From positions 1 to 64,000 of the forward strand of contig NZ_LWMW01000147.1 in the NCBI RefSeq assembly GCF_001639285.1: a DNA stretch of 64,000 nt. Direction: 5' to 3'. This document shows, one piece after another, positions 56,933-64,000 of this stretch. The notes below the pieces were generated by a model that saw nothing but the letters and a program-made list of their open reading frames with translations, was not told where the DNA came from and made no database searches. The position numbers and the translations under genes were made by a program. Numbering within the stretch: position 1 is the stretch's first letter; every line of letters starts with the position of its first letter. The stretch comes from Methanobrevibacter cuticularis. Its GTDB lineage: Archaea > Methanobacteriota > Methanobacteria > Methanobacteriales > Methanobacteriaceae.

Positions 56933-58042
56933 TTATTCATACCTTAAAGCTTCAGTAGGGGATATTTTGGATGATTTATATGCAGGATATAAACAGCCAA
57001 TCATGCCAATTATTATCACAATAATCAAAGCCTTTATGAATATCCAAATATCCCATACAATATCCAAAAACAGTATGTTTGGAAATATATATTCTATCAA
57101 TAACACAGAAATAATAGCTCCAATAATCCAAGTAATCCCTGAAATAACCATTGACTCACCGATAATCATGGTAATTATTTGATTATTGCTCCATCCTACT
57201 GCTTTCAAAACACCTAATTCTCTCACACGACTATTTACAGAAGATAGCATTACATAAAATAACAATAAACTACCAAAAATCATCGCTGATAAACTTAAAT
57301 AATTAGTAATGGTGTTGATTGATTCATATGAGATTTTATACTCTTCTGATTCATTTACATTAGATATTGCAACGATTTTTCCTTTATGTAGTTCTTCAAC
57401 AGAATTTTTAACATTCTCTATATTAGAACCATTTTTCACATGGACAACTACAAGTTCTATATCTTCTAAGTCTATAGGAGTCGTTGTTTTATTCAATGCT
57501 TCAGGCAACATAAAAACTTCGAAATCCATTTGATAATTCCCTCCAAAGATTCCAGATACAATATATGTTTTATTATGGATTGTTATACTATCACCAGTGT
57601 TTTTATCTAAATCACTTGCTACATATCTTCCTATTAACACTTCATTATTATTTGAAGGAAACTTTCCTTCAATAATTTTTGTACCAGTATCTTTTAAGGT
57701 TGTTGATGTGACACCTCTAATCATATAACTGAAGACTCCTTCATCAAAATAAGTTTCTTTAAATGGAATTGCTTTTTCAACACCAGTTATGTTTTCTATT
57801 TCAGGAATAATGCTTTCATTCATGAAAAAAACTTCATTTTCAGTAGTATAAATAGTATTATTAGATTTTACAATAAAATCTCCCCCAGCAGAAATATCTT
57901 TATTGACAGTAGACATACCAGAAATATTCAAAGAACTTAAGAATATTAACAATATAATTACAAATGTAATTATCGAAACTGTCAATATACTCTTAAACTT
58001 ATTTCTAAATGGATTTTTTAAAATTAATTTTATAAAAGACAC
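56933..58042 (-). CDS. FtsX-like ABC exporter permease (second in operon)
   Basis: A 369-residue MacB-type permease: one N-terminal helix, an extracellular domain of about 200 residues (MacB periplasmic-core type), and three C-terminal helices (FtsX domain) with SRVRELGVLKAVGWSN, the loop contacting the ATPase. It ends CLYPAYKSSKISPTEALRYE, a family hallmark. The start is GTG at 58042 with GGTGAT upstream. It is a paralogue of the next gene. The substrate is unknown; such exporters move peptides, lipids or drugs. The spacing to the ATPase start is 39 bp. Confidence 0.9.
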   Translation of the reverse strand: MSFIKLILKNPFRNKFKSILTVSIITFVIILLIFLSSLNISGMSTVNKDISAGGDFIVKSNNTIYTTENEVFFMNESIIPEIENITGVEKAIPFKETYFDEGVFSYMIRGVTSTTLKDTGTKIIEGKFPSNNNEVLIGRYVASDLDKNTGDSITIHNKTYIVSGIFGGNYQMDFEVFMLPEALNKTTTPIDLEDIELVVVHVKNGSNIENVKNSVEELHKGKIVAISNVNESEEYKISYESINTITNYLSLSAMIFGSLLLFYVMLSSVNSRVRELGVLKAVGWSNNQIITMIIGESMVISGITWIIGAIISVLLIEYIFPNILFLDIVWDIWIFIKALIIVIIIGMIGCLYPAYKSSKISPTEALRYE

Positions 58043-58074
58043 TTTATCACCATATATTTGATATATTATTTATC

Positions 58075-59223
58075 TCATTCATATCTCAAAGATTCAGTAG
58101 GGGAAAGTTTCATTGCTTTGTAAGTAGGATATAATCCTCCAAAAATTGCAATAATGACTATGATTAATAATGTATTTATAAAAATCATTGGATTGAATAC
58201 AGGTACAAAGGATAAGAAATTACTTATAATAACCTGTATTAAAACTATTGAAATAACAGATCCAATCATCCAAGCTATCAGAGAAAGTATAAATGATTCC
58301 CCCATAATCATGATGAAAATCATTTTATTATTCCAGCCCACTGATTTAAGAACACCAATTTCCCGTATTCTGTCATTTACAGAGGACAATGTTGAATATA
58401 AAATTATCACAGATCCAAACGTTATTGCGAATAAATATACATATGCCATAATATTATTTATGAGTTCATAAAGTGGTTTATTAGGTAAATCATTAGCAGA
58501 AGAGATAGGAATAAATCCTTTATTTAGTCCTAGAATATTTTCAGAAATCAAATCAGAATTGTGACCATCTTCTAAATCGACAACTACTTTTTCGATGAAA
58601 GTGTAATTAGAAAACTTATTTTGTTTTATTTCACTTACAGACAATGCTACAAAATAATTGTATATAGTATTCCCAGTAAAAATACCCACAATTGTGTAAC
58701 TCTTACCATATATTACTATTTGCTTCCCAATGGCATTATTTGTATCATCTATATAATTTTTACTCACTATCACTTCATTAGAATTATTAAACACTTTTCC
58801 ATCAATTAAATCTATTCCAATTAAATCATAATTTTCGGCACTGAAGTATAATATATTGCCTTCAAATGAATTTTCATCATATCGTGAGAATTCTTGTGCA
58901 TAATTAATATAAATAGGGATTGCCTTTTTAACACCATCCATTGAATTTATCATCTTCAGATCATTAGTATTTAATCCATTTAGATTATTATCATTGTTTA
59001 AATTTTCATTATTTAAATTATCCATTTCTCCAATATTCACACCTTTGGATATAGTTAAGTCACCACCGGCTTTTATACTTTTATTTACAGAATTTTCAAC
59101 AGATGCAACGAAAGAAAATAAAGTTAAAAGAACTAAAACTGCTAAAGTTAAACCAAATATGGATAAAATTGCTTTACTCTTTTTTCTAAAAGGATTTTTA
59201 ATAATTAACTTGATAAACGACAT
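58075..59223 (-). CDS. FtsX-like ABC exporter permease (first in operon)
   Basis: 382 residues with the same plan as its downstream paralogue: N-terminal helix, extracellular domain, and three helices with DRIREIGVLKSVGWNN, ending MKLSPTESLRYE. An Asn-rich stretch (about residues 70-90) is specific to this copy. Start ATG 59223 (MSFIKLIIKNPF) is chosen because it aligns with the paralogue's start; ATG 59232 is possible. First gene of the exporter operon. Two non-identical permeases suggest a heterodimer. Confidence 0.88.
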   Translation of the reverse strand: MSFIKLIIKNPFRKKSKAILSIFGLTLAVLVLLTLFSFVASVENSVNKSIKAGGDLTISKGVNIGEMDNLNNENLNNDNNLNGLNTNDLKMINSMDGVKKAIPIYINYAQEFSRYDENSFEGNILYFSAENYDLIGIDLIDGKVFNNSNEVIVSKNYIDDTNNAIGKQIVIYGKSYTIVGIFTGNTIYNYFVALSVSEIKQNKFSNYTFIEKVVVDLEDGHNSDLISENILGLNKGFIPISSANDLPNKPLYELINNIMAYVYLFAITFGSVIILYSTLSSVNDRIREIGVLKSVGWNNKMIFIMIMGESFILSLIAWMIGSVISIVLIQVIISNFLSFVPVFNPMIFINTLLIIVIIAIFGGLYPTYKAMKLSPTESLRYE

Positions 59224-59680
59224 ACTAATCATCTTTATTAGGCCTTATTATCGTCATTTTTTAATATTATATTATAATCAATCATTTGAATTTTAAAATT
59301 TATAATTTTGTATAAATTAACTTATTTTTATTGATAATAATGATATTTTATCTATATTTTATTAATCATATGATGTTATTCAATGTTTAATTGATTTTAA
59401 TAGAATATACACTTCCAAAAATTTTAATTTTTATGAAAATAAATTTACAATTCAATACATTATTTATTTTTATTATAAATAAAATCATATGATTCAAACA
59501 GAGATCAATGATAAGTGTTTAGATTATATAGAATATTAATTTAATTCATTATTATAATTAATAATATATAAATACATACTATATTTATTATAATAACATT
59601 ATATTTTCATAAGTAAATCATTATATTATCATAATACAAATGTCTTTAAACATATATAAATTCATAATAACTTTATAGTT
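59224..59680. other. AT-rich divergent intergenic region
   Basis: Contains promoters of the exporter operon (minus strand) and of the truncated regulator (plus strand, TATA-like CATATATAAAT at about 59651). No gene seen. Confidence 0.5.
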
Positions 59681-59815
59681 ATGAATAATGAGGAAATTAT
59701 TAAACTGGTAGCTTATGTAGGCATATCAAAAACAAGGCTAAATATGTTAAAATTCATCAATAATGGCCTAAGATATCCATCACAAATCTCAAAAGAATTA
59801 ATTATATCAAGTTAG
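59681..59815 (+). pseudogene. Truncated winged-helix regulator upstream of trp genes
   Basis: 44 codons: MNNEEIIKLVAYVGISKTRL, then NGLRYPSQISKELIISS, then TAG. It looks like the N-terminal half of an ArsR-like winged HTH, cut inside the HTH before the recognition helix. A TATA-like element sits about 25 bp upstream. It lies where some Methanobacteriales have a trp regulator gene, but identity with TrpY is not shown. Probably non-functional. Confidence 0.55.
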
Positions 59816-59876
59816 ACCCTCAATTTTATAATTCATTTAATTTTAATTAATTCTAATTTTCTTGATTAAAATTACA

Positions 59877-59882
59877 ATGTAC
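59877..59882. promoter_or_regulatory. Possible TRP box (TGTACA) before trpE
   Basis: TGTACA matches the core bound by TrpY in Methanothermobacter. It lies about 30 bp upstream of a TATA-like TTTATATA (59913-59920) and 82 bp before trpE. A single six-base match is weak evidence on its own. Confidence 0.35.
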
Positions 59883-59963
59883 ATTTATGTTCTACAAAGG
59901 TTTAAATAGTACTTTATATAACTTATTTATGTAACAATTATAAAAATATCAATAGAAAATTCA

Positions 59964-61565
59964 ATGAAAAATAATAAAATAAAAATGATTAATATGATTT
60001 TCCCTACTTTAAAAGAAGCTAAAGCGATTATGGATGAGGATGATTATCAATATATTCCTATTGCTCGTGAAATATTTTCTGATAGCAAAACTCCAATCGA
60101 AGTACTTAAAATATTGAAAAATTTGAGCCAGCACTGCTTTTTATTAGAAAGTGTAGAAGATTTGGAAAAATGGGGCAGATATACATTCTTAGGATTTGAT
60201 CCACTTCTTGAAATCACTTGTGAAAATAACATTCTTACAATAAATGGTGAAACATCCTTTTCTAAAAAAACTAATAATCCTGGGAAATATATTAGGGAGA
60301 TAATAAATAAACATAAAAGCCCTAATTTATCTAACTTGCCACCATTCACTGGAGGATTAGTAGGGTACTTTGCATACGATTATATTAAATATAGTGAAAA
60401 GTCTCTTAACCTTGATGGTGAAAATCTTGAATCTTTTAAAGATGTAGATTTAATGTTATTTGATAAATTAATTGTTTTTGATAACTTTAAACAAAAAATA
60501 ATTCTTATTGTAAATATTAAAACTGATAATTTAGAAGAAGAATATGAAATAGCTAAAAAACAATTAAAAAAATTAGTAAAAATTATTAAAGAGGGTAAAA
60601 TAAAAGAAGAAGAAAAAGAAAAAGGTATATTAAAAGAAAATGAAGAAAAAGAGGAAAAATTAAAAGATAAAGAAAATAAATCATATAAAAAATGTAATGA
60701 AAAAAATAAAGGGAATTTAACAATTAAAACTGATTTTAAGCCATTATTTTCTAAAGAACAGTATTGTTCTATGGTAAAAATAGCTAAAAATTATATCAAA
60801 GAAGGAGATATTTTTCAAGTTGTATTATCAAATTCTTTGTCTGCTGAAATTGAAGGAAGTCTATTGGATGCTTACAGAACTCTACGTACAACTAATCCTT
60901 CTCCTTACATGTTTTATTTCTCAAGTGATGACATTGAAATTGCAGGAGCATCTCCAGAAACTCTGGTTAAGCTTCAAAATGGTAAATTATATACTTTTCC
61001 ATTAGCTGGAACTAGGCCACGAGGAAAAAATGAACAAGAAGATTTGGAACTTGAAAAAGATCTTTTAAATGATGAAAAAGAGCTTTCAGAGCATAATATG
61101 TTAGTTGATTTAGGAAGAAATGATATAGGTAAAGTAGCTAACATAGGCTCAGTTAAACTTGAAAAGTATCTTACTGTTGAAAAGTTTTCCCATGTAATGC
61201 ACATAGGTTCAACAGTTACAGGAGATATAATGGAAAATAAAGATGTTTTAGATGTTATCGATGCTATAATTCCTGCAGGAACTCTTTCAGGAGCTCCAAA
61301 AATTCGTGCATGTGAAATAATAAATGAATTAGAAAATAATAAAAGGGGCATTTATGGAGGAGCTATTGGCTACATTGGATTTGGTGGAAACATGGATACA
61401 TGTATAGCTATTAGAATAGCTTTTTCTAAGAAAGGAAAAGTTTTCGTTCGTTCAGGAGCAGGAATAGTTGCAGATAGTGTCCCAGAATCAGAATTTCAGG
61501 AATGTTTAAATAAAGCACAAGCAGTTTTAAATGCACTAAAAATAGCTGAAAAAGGAATTGAATGA
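59964..61565 (+). CDS. trpE: Anthranilate synthase component I
   Basis: 533 residues; with TrpG makes anthranilate from chorismate. The chorismate-binding domain carries YMFYFSSDDIEIAGASPE, TFPLAGTRPRGK, LVDLGRNDIGKV, IPAGTLSGAPKIRA and YGGAIGYIGFGG, all family signatures. The N-terminal domain includes LLESVEDLEKWGRYTFLGFD (tryptophan feedback region). A Lys/Glu-rich insert of about 45 residues (around 205-250) separates the two domains and is unusual. The start at 59964 fits a short leader after the TATA box at 59913. The gene end is duplicated downstream. First gene of trpEGDC. Confidence 0.95.
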   Translation: MKNNKIKMINMIFPTLKEAKAIMDEDDYQYIPIAREIFSDSKTPIEVLKILKNLSQHCFLLESVEDLEKWGRYTFLGFDPLLEITCENNILTINGETSFSKKTNNPGKYIREIINKHKSPNLSNLPPFTGGLVGYFAYDYIKYSEKSLNLDGENLESFKDVDLMLFDKLIVFDNFKQKIILIVNIKTDNLEEEYEIAKKQLKKLVKIIKEGKIKEEEKEKGILKENEEKEEKLKDKENKSYKKCNEKNKGNLTIKTDFKPLFSKEQYCSMVKIAKNYIKEGDIFQVVLSNSLSAEIEGSLLDAYRTLRTTNPSPYMFYFSSDDIEIAGASPETLVKLQNGKLYTFPLAGTRPRGKNEQEDLELEKDLLNDEKELSEHNMLVDLGRNDIGKVANIGSVKLEKYLTVEKFSHVMHIGSTVTGDIMENKDVLDVIDAIIPAGTLSGAPKIRACEIINELENNKRGIYGGAIGYIGFGGNMDTCIAIRIAFSKKGKVFVRSGAGIVADSVPESEFQECLNKAQAVLNALKIAEKGIE

Positions 61566-61660
61566 AAATAAATTTATTTATGGCTGTAAAGGAATTGAGT
61601 GAAAATAATTTAGTTATGGTTGTAAAGGAATTGAGTGAAAATAATTTATTTAATGATATA
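61547..61660 (+). repeat. Triplicated trpE 3' end
   Basis: AAAGGAATTGAATGAAAATAA, containing the last codons and stop of trpE, recurs twice more at about 61587 and 61624 with small changes. It is another gene-end duplication. Confidence 0.8.
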
Positions 61661-61709
61661 ATTTTATTAATCGAATAACATATTAGAATAATTTTAATGG
61701 AATGATACT

Positions 61710-62276
61710 ATGATATTACTTGTTGATAACTATGATAGTTTTTCTTATAATCTATATCAAATTATAGGGGAGGTAAATTCTGAAATAAAAGTTATACGTA
61801 ACGATGAATTAACAATAAATGAGATTGAAAGGCTTAATCCAGATCATATTGTTATTTCTCCAGGTCCAGGAAGACCAAAAAATGCAGGTATCTCTATAGA
61901 TATTGTAAAGAATTTCTATGATAAAATTCCTATTTTAGGAGTTTGTTTAGGACACCAATCTATTTATGAAGCATTTGGAGGGAAAGTTGATCATTCAAAA
62001 ACTTTAGTTCATGGAAAAACATCAATTATACGTTTAAATAATGAACATCCACTATTTAGCAAGATGAAAACTGAAATTTCAGCTGGACGTTACCATTCTC
62101 TCTCTGCAATAGAAGAAACTTTGCCTTCTAATTTAGAGATAATAGCTACTTCTGATGATGGGGAAATAATGGCAATAAGTAATAAAGAACACCCTATTTA
62201 TGGATTACAGTTCCATCCAGAGTCAATTTTAACTCCTGAAGGAAATAAAATCATTGAAAACTTTTTAAAGTCTTGA
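61710..62276 (+). CDS. trpG: Anthranilate synthase component II (glutamine amidotransferase)
   Basis: A 188-residue class I glutamine amidotransferase that feeds ammonia to TrpE. The catalytic triad is Cys79 (GVCLGHQS) and His169/Glu171 (LQFHPES). The N-terminus ILLVDNYDSFSYNLYQ and SPGPGRPKNAG (oxyanion region) are typical of TrpG. Not fused to TrpD. 145 bp after trpE, including the repeat. Confidence 0.95.
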   Translation: MILLVDNYDSFSYNLYQIIGEVNSEIKVIRNDELTINEIERLNPDHIVISPGPGRPKNAGISIDIVKNFYDKIPILGVCLGHQSIYEAFGGKVDHSKTLVHGKTSIIRLNNEHPLFSKMKTEISAGRYHSLSAIEETLPSNLEIIATSDDGEIMAISNKEHPIYGLQFHPESILTPEGNKIIENFLKS

Positions 62277-62338
62277 TGTGATTGTTCATTAATATGTCTT
62301 TTTCCAGTAAAAAAAAATCTTTTTAAGGTATTGATACT

Positions 62339-63349
62339 ATGATTAAAGAATCTATTTTAAAATTAGCTAAAGGTGAAGATATTAGCTATGAAATGGCAGA
62401 AAAATCAATGGATGAAATAATGAAAGGCAGAGCTACAGATGTTCAAATGAGTGCTTATTTAACAGCTTTGTCTATGAAAGGTGAAACCATTGATGAAATC
62501 ACTGCTTCGGCATTATCTATGAGAAATCACTGCATAAAGCTCTTACATAATATGGATGTTTTAGAAATTGTTGGAACTGGTGGAGATAGTTCTAATTCAT
62601 TTAATATTTCAACAATATCATCACTTGTAATATCAGCATCTGGTCTTCCTGTAGCTAAACATGGGAATCGATCTGCTTCGAGTAAATGTGGCTCTGCTGA
62701 TGTATTAGAAAAATTAGGGGTAAACATTAATTTAAGCCCACAAAAAAGCTCACAACTACTTGAAAAAATAAACATATGCTTTTTATTTGCTCAAAATTAT
62801 CACATATCCATGAAATATGTAGCATCAATAAGAAAAGAACTTGGAATACCTACGATATTTAATATTTTAGGTCCATTATCTAATCCAGCAGGTGCAAATA
62901 TGGAAATCATGGGAGTTTATGATGAAGAATTAGTTGTTCCTTTAGCTAAAGTCCTATATAATCTTGGAGTTAAAGATGCTCTTGTAGTGTATGGTCAAGA
63001 TAAACTAGATGAAATTTCAATTAGTGCGCCAACAACTGTATGTGAAATAAAAAATAATGAATTTTTAGAGTATGTTTTAAAACCAGAGGATTTTGGATTT
63101 GAAAGAGCTCAAAAAGATGCTATTGTAGGAGGTTCGATAGAATTAAATGCAGAAATAGCATTAGATATATTAAATGGTGAAAAGGGTCCTAAAAGAGATG
63201 CAATTATCCTAAATTCAGGAGCAGGATTATATATTGGAGAGAAAGCATCAAGTTTAGAAAAAGGAATGGATATAGCTGAAAAAGTTTTGGACAATGGAAA
63301 AGCAAAAAAACAATTAGATGATTTCATTCATTTATCTAATAATATTTGA
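62339..63349 (+). CDS. trpD: Anthranilate phosphoribosyltransferase
   Basis: 336 residues; joins anthranilate to PRPP in the second step of tryptophan synthesis. The PRPP-binding loop GTGGDSSNSFNIST (about residues 78-91), the anthranilate site KHGNRSASSKCGSADVLE and NILGPLSNPA are all present. AGGT lies upstream of ATG 62339. In line with trpG and trpC on the same strand. Confidence 0.95.
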   Translation: MIKESILKLAKGEDISYEMAEKSMDEIMKGRATDVQMSAYLTALSMKGETIDEITASALSMRNHCIKLLHNMDVLEIVGTGGDSSNSFNISTISSLVISASGLPVAKHGNRSASSKCGSADVLEKLGVNINLSPQKSSQLLEKINICFLFAQNYHISMKYVASIRKELGIPTIFNILGPLSNPAGANMEIMGVYDEELVVPLAKVLYNLGVKDALVVYGQDKLDEISISAPTTVCEIKNNEFLEYVLKPEDFGFERAQKDAIVGGSIELNAEIALDILNGEKGPKRDAIILNSGAGLYIGEKASSLEKGMDIAEKVLDNGKAKKQLDDFIHLSNNI

Positions 63350-63368
63350 ATTTAATTAATAAAAGTGA

Positions 63369-63590
63369 TAAGTATTTTTGAAATAAGGTTTATATTATTA
63401 ATATTTTATAAAATTGATAAGTATTTTTGAAATAAGGTTTATATTATTAATATTTTATAAAATTGATAAGTATTTTTGAAATAAGGTTTATATTATTTTA
63501 ATATTATTAATATTTTATAAAAACGATAAATATCAAGGTTTATATTATTTTAATATTATTAATATTTTATAAAAACGATAAATATCCTTA
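63369..63590 (+). repeat. 49-bp tandem repeats between trpD and trpC
   Basis: AAGTATTTTTGAAATAAGGT begins at 63370, 63419 and 63468 (period 49). A related, shortened unit ending in AAAAACGATAAATATC follows twice. The remaining spacer to 63774 is AT-rich. The array interrupts the trp operon. Confidence 0.9.
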
Positions 63591-63774
63591 AAATAAAATT
63601 CCTATTATCAATGATTTAGAAAAAAATAACAAATATGATTTTTTAAAAATATAATTTTTAATATAATAATTTTCAATATAATATATTATATAAAATCTAT
63701 AAAGTAATAGAAATTTTTATAAAGCCTAAAAGTTAATGAATATTTTCCTAAACCATAATCTAGAGATTTAAAAC

Positions 63775-64000
63775 ATGATTTTGGATAAAATTGTAAAAAC
63801 TACTAAAGATAGAATAGAAGAGAAAAAAAAGAAGCTCCCTATTGAAAAATTAATAGCTGAAATTGAAGCAAAAAATAGGAACATGGATGAAATAAGTGAT
63901 AAACCATTTCCATTTGAAAATGCTTTAAAATCTGATGATATTTCGCTGATCTGTGAGATTAAAAGAGCCTCACCTTCTAAAGGAATTATTTCTGATGATT
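63775..64000 (+). CDS. trpC: Indole-3-glycerol phosphate synthase, 3' end outside window
   Basis: The first 75 codons of TrpC. LICEIKRASPSKGIIS (about residues 57-72), with the catalytic Lys region of the TIM barrel, is diagnostic; the preceding residues form the usual N-terminal helices. The full enzyme closes the indole ring in tryptophan synthesis. ATG 63775 is the first in frame. The gene is separated from trpD by a 425-bp repeat-rich spacer. Confidence 0.93.
   Translation, partial: MILDKIVKTTKDRIEEKKKKLPIEKLIAEIEAKNRNMDEISDKPFPFENALKSDDISLICEIKRASPSKGIISDD

Overview
The window looks like a chromosomal segment of a methanogenic archaeon, most likely a Methanobrevibacter-type member of the Methanobacteriales. 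The evidence is the very AT-rich DNA, an archaeal family-D DNA polymerase large subunit, archaeal Sec61 beta, archaeal TruD, the small subunit of the archaeal phosphomevalonate dehydratase, TATA boxes with short leaders, and long Asn/Thr/Gly-rich adhesin-like proteins. No rRNA, CRISPR array or provirus was seen. One tRNA gene (Arg, anticodon GCG) is present.

Layout. 1-4.2 kb: 3' part of an adhesin-like gene with a frameshift, a small hypothetical gene, a 4-oxalocrotonate tautomerase-like gene with an odd tail, and a CPBP membrane protease. 4.8-9.1 kb: a PurM/HypE-like protein, a pilin-like membrane protein, tRNA-Arg, truD and a DUF126 protein. 10.2-12.2 kb: a second adhesin-like protein whose basic C-terminal domain matches the first. 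12.6-18.7 kb: a MarR regulator, a QueG-like Fe-S protein, an amidohydrolase and a copper P-type ATPase. 19.8-30.4 kb: a membrane protein, purB, DUF368 with a broken PAP2 phosphatase gene, a small HTH regulator, a CAP/fibronectin-like secreted protein, a cation/proton antiporter and a Sec61 beta gene of only 53 codons. 31.7-36.3 kb: a surface-glycan cluster (nucleotidyltransferase-cupin fusion, two glycosyltransferases, an FkbM methyltransferase), then PIN-domain and transposase relics. 37.9-42.5 kb: zinc-ribbon and PRC-barrel genes and polC.

43.4-52.5 kb holds the most interesting system: an operon-like array of NifH-, NifD- and NifK-like proteins followed by a NitT/TauT-type ABC importer (ATPase, permease, binding protein, second permease) and a membrane-anchored Cys-rich protein. 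The NifD-like protein keeps all P-cluster and cofactor ligand positions (C62, C88, C156, C272, H449), but the dinitrogen-reduction residues Gln191 and His195 are replaced by Met and Tyr. There are no nifI, nifE, nifN or nifB genes here. It therefore looks like a nitrogenase-superfamily reductase for an imported small molecule, perhaps an organosulfur compound as for methylthio-alkane reductase, rather than a nitrogenase. Three identical 14-bp palindromes precede it. Several of its genes lack an ATG start: nifH and nifK use TTG, the ATPase apparently ATA and the first permease apparently ATT.

53.3-64 kb: anaerobic ribonucleotide reductase nrdD, a MacB/FtsX-type ABC exporter, a truncated HTH regulator, and trpE-trpG-trpD-trpC (trpC cut by the window edge).

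Nearly every intergenic region carries tandem repeats (14-90 bp units), many copying the end or start of the adjacent gene. Two copies of a 135-144-bp MITE with 8-bp target duplications and a 135-bp dispersed non-coding repeat are also present. Several genes are decaying (adhesin, PAP2, PIN toxin, transposase, HTH regulator), so this is a genome segment with active repeat expansion and gene erosion.
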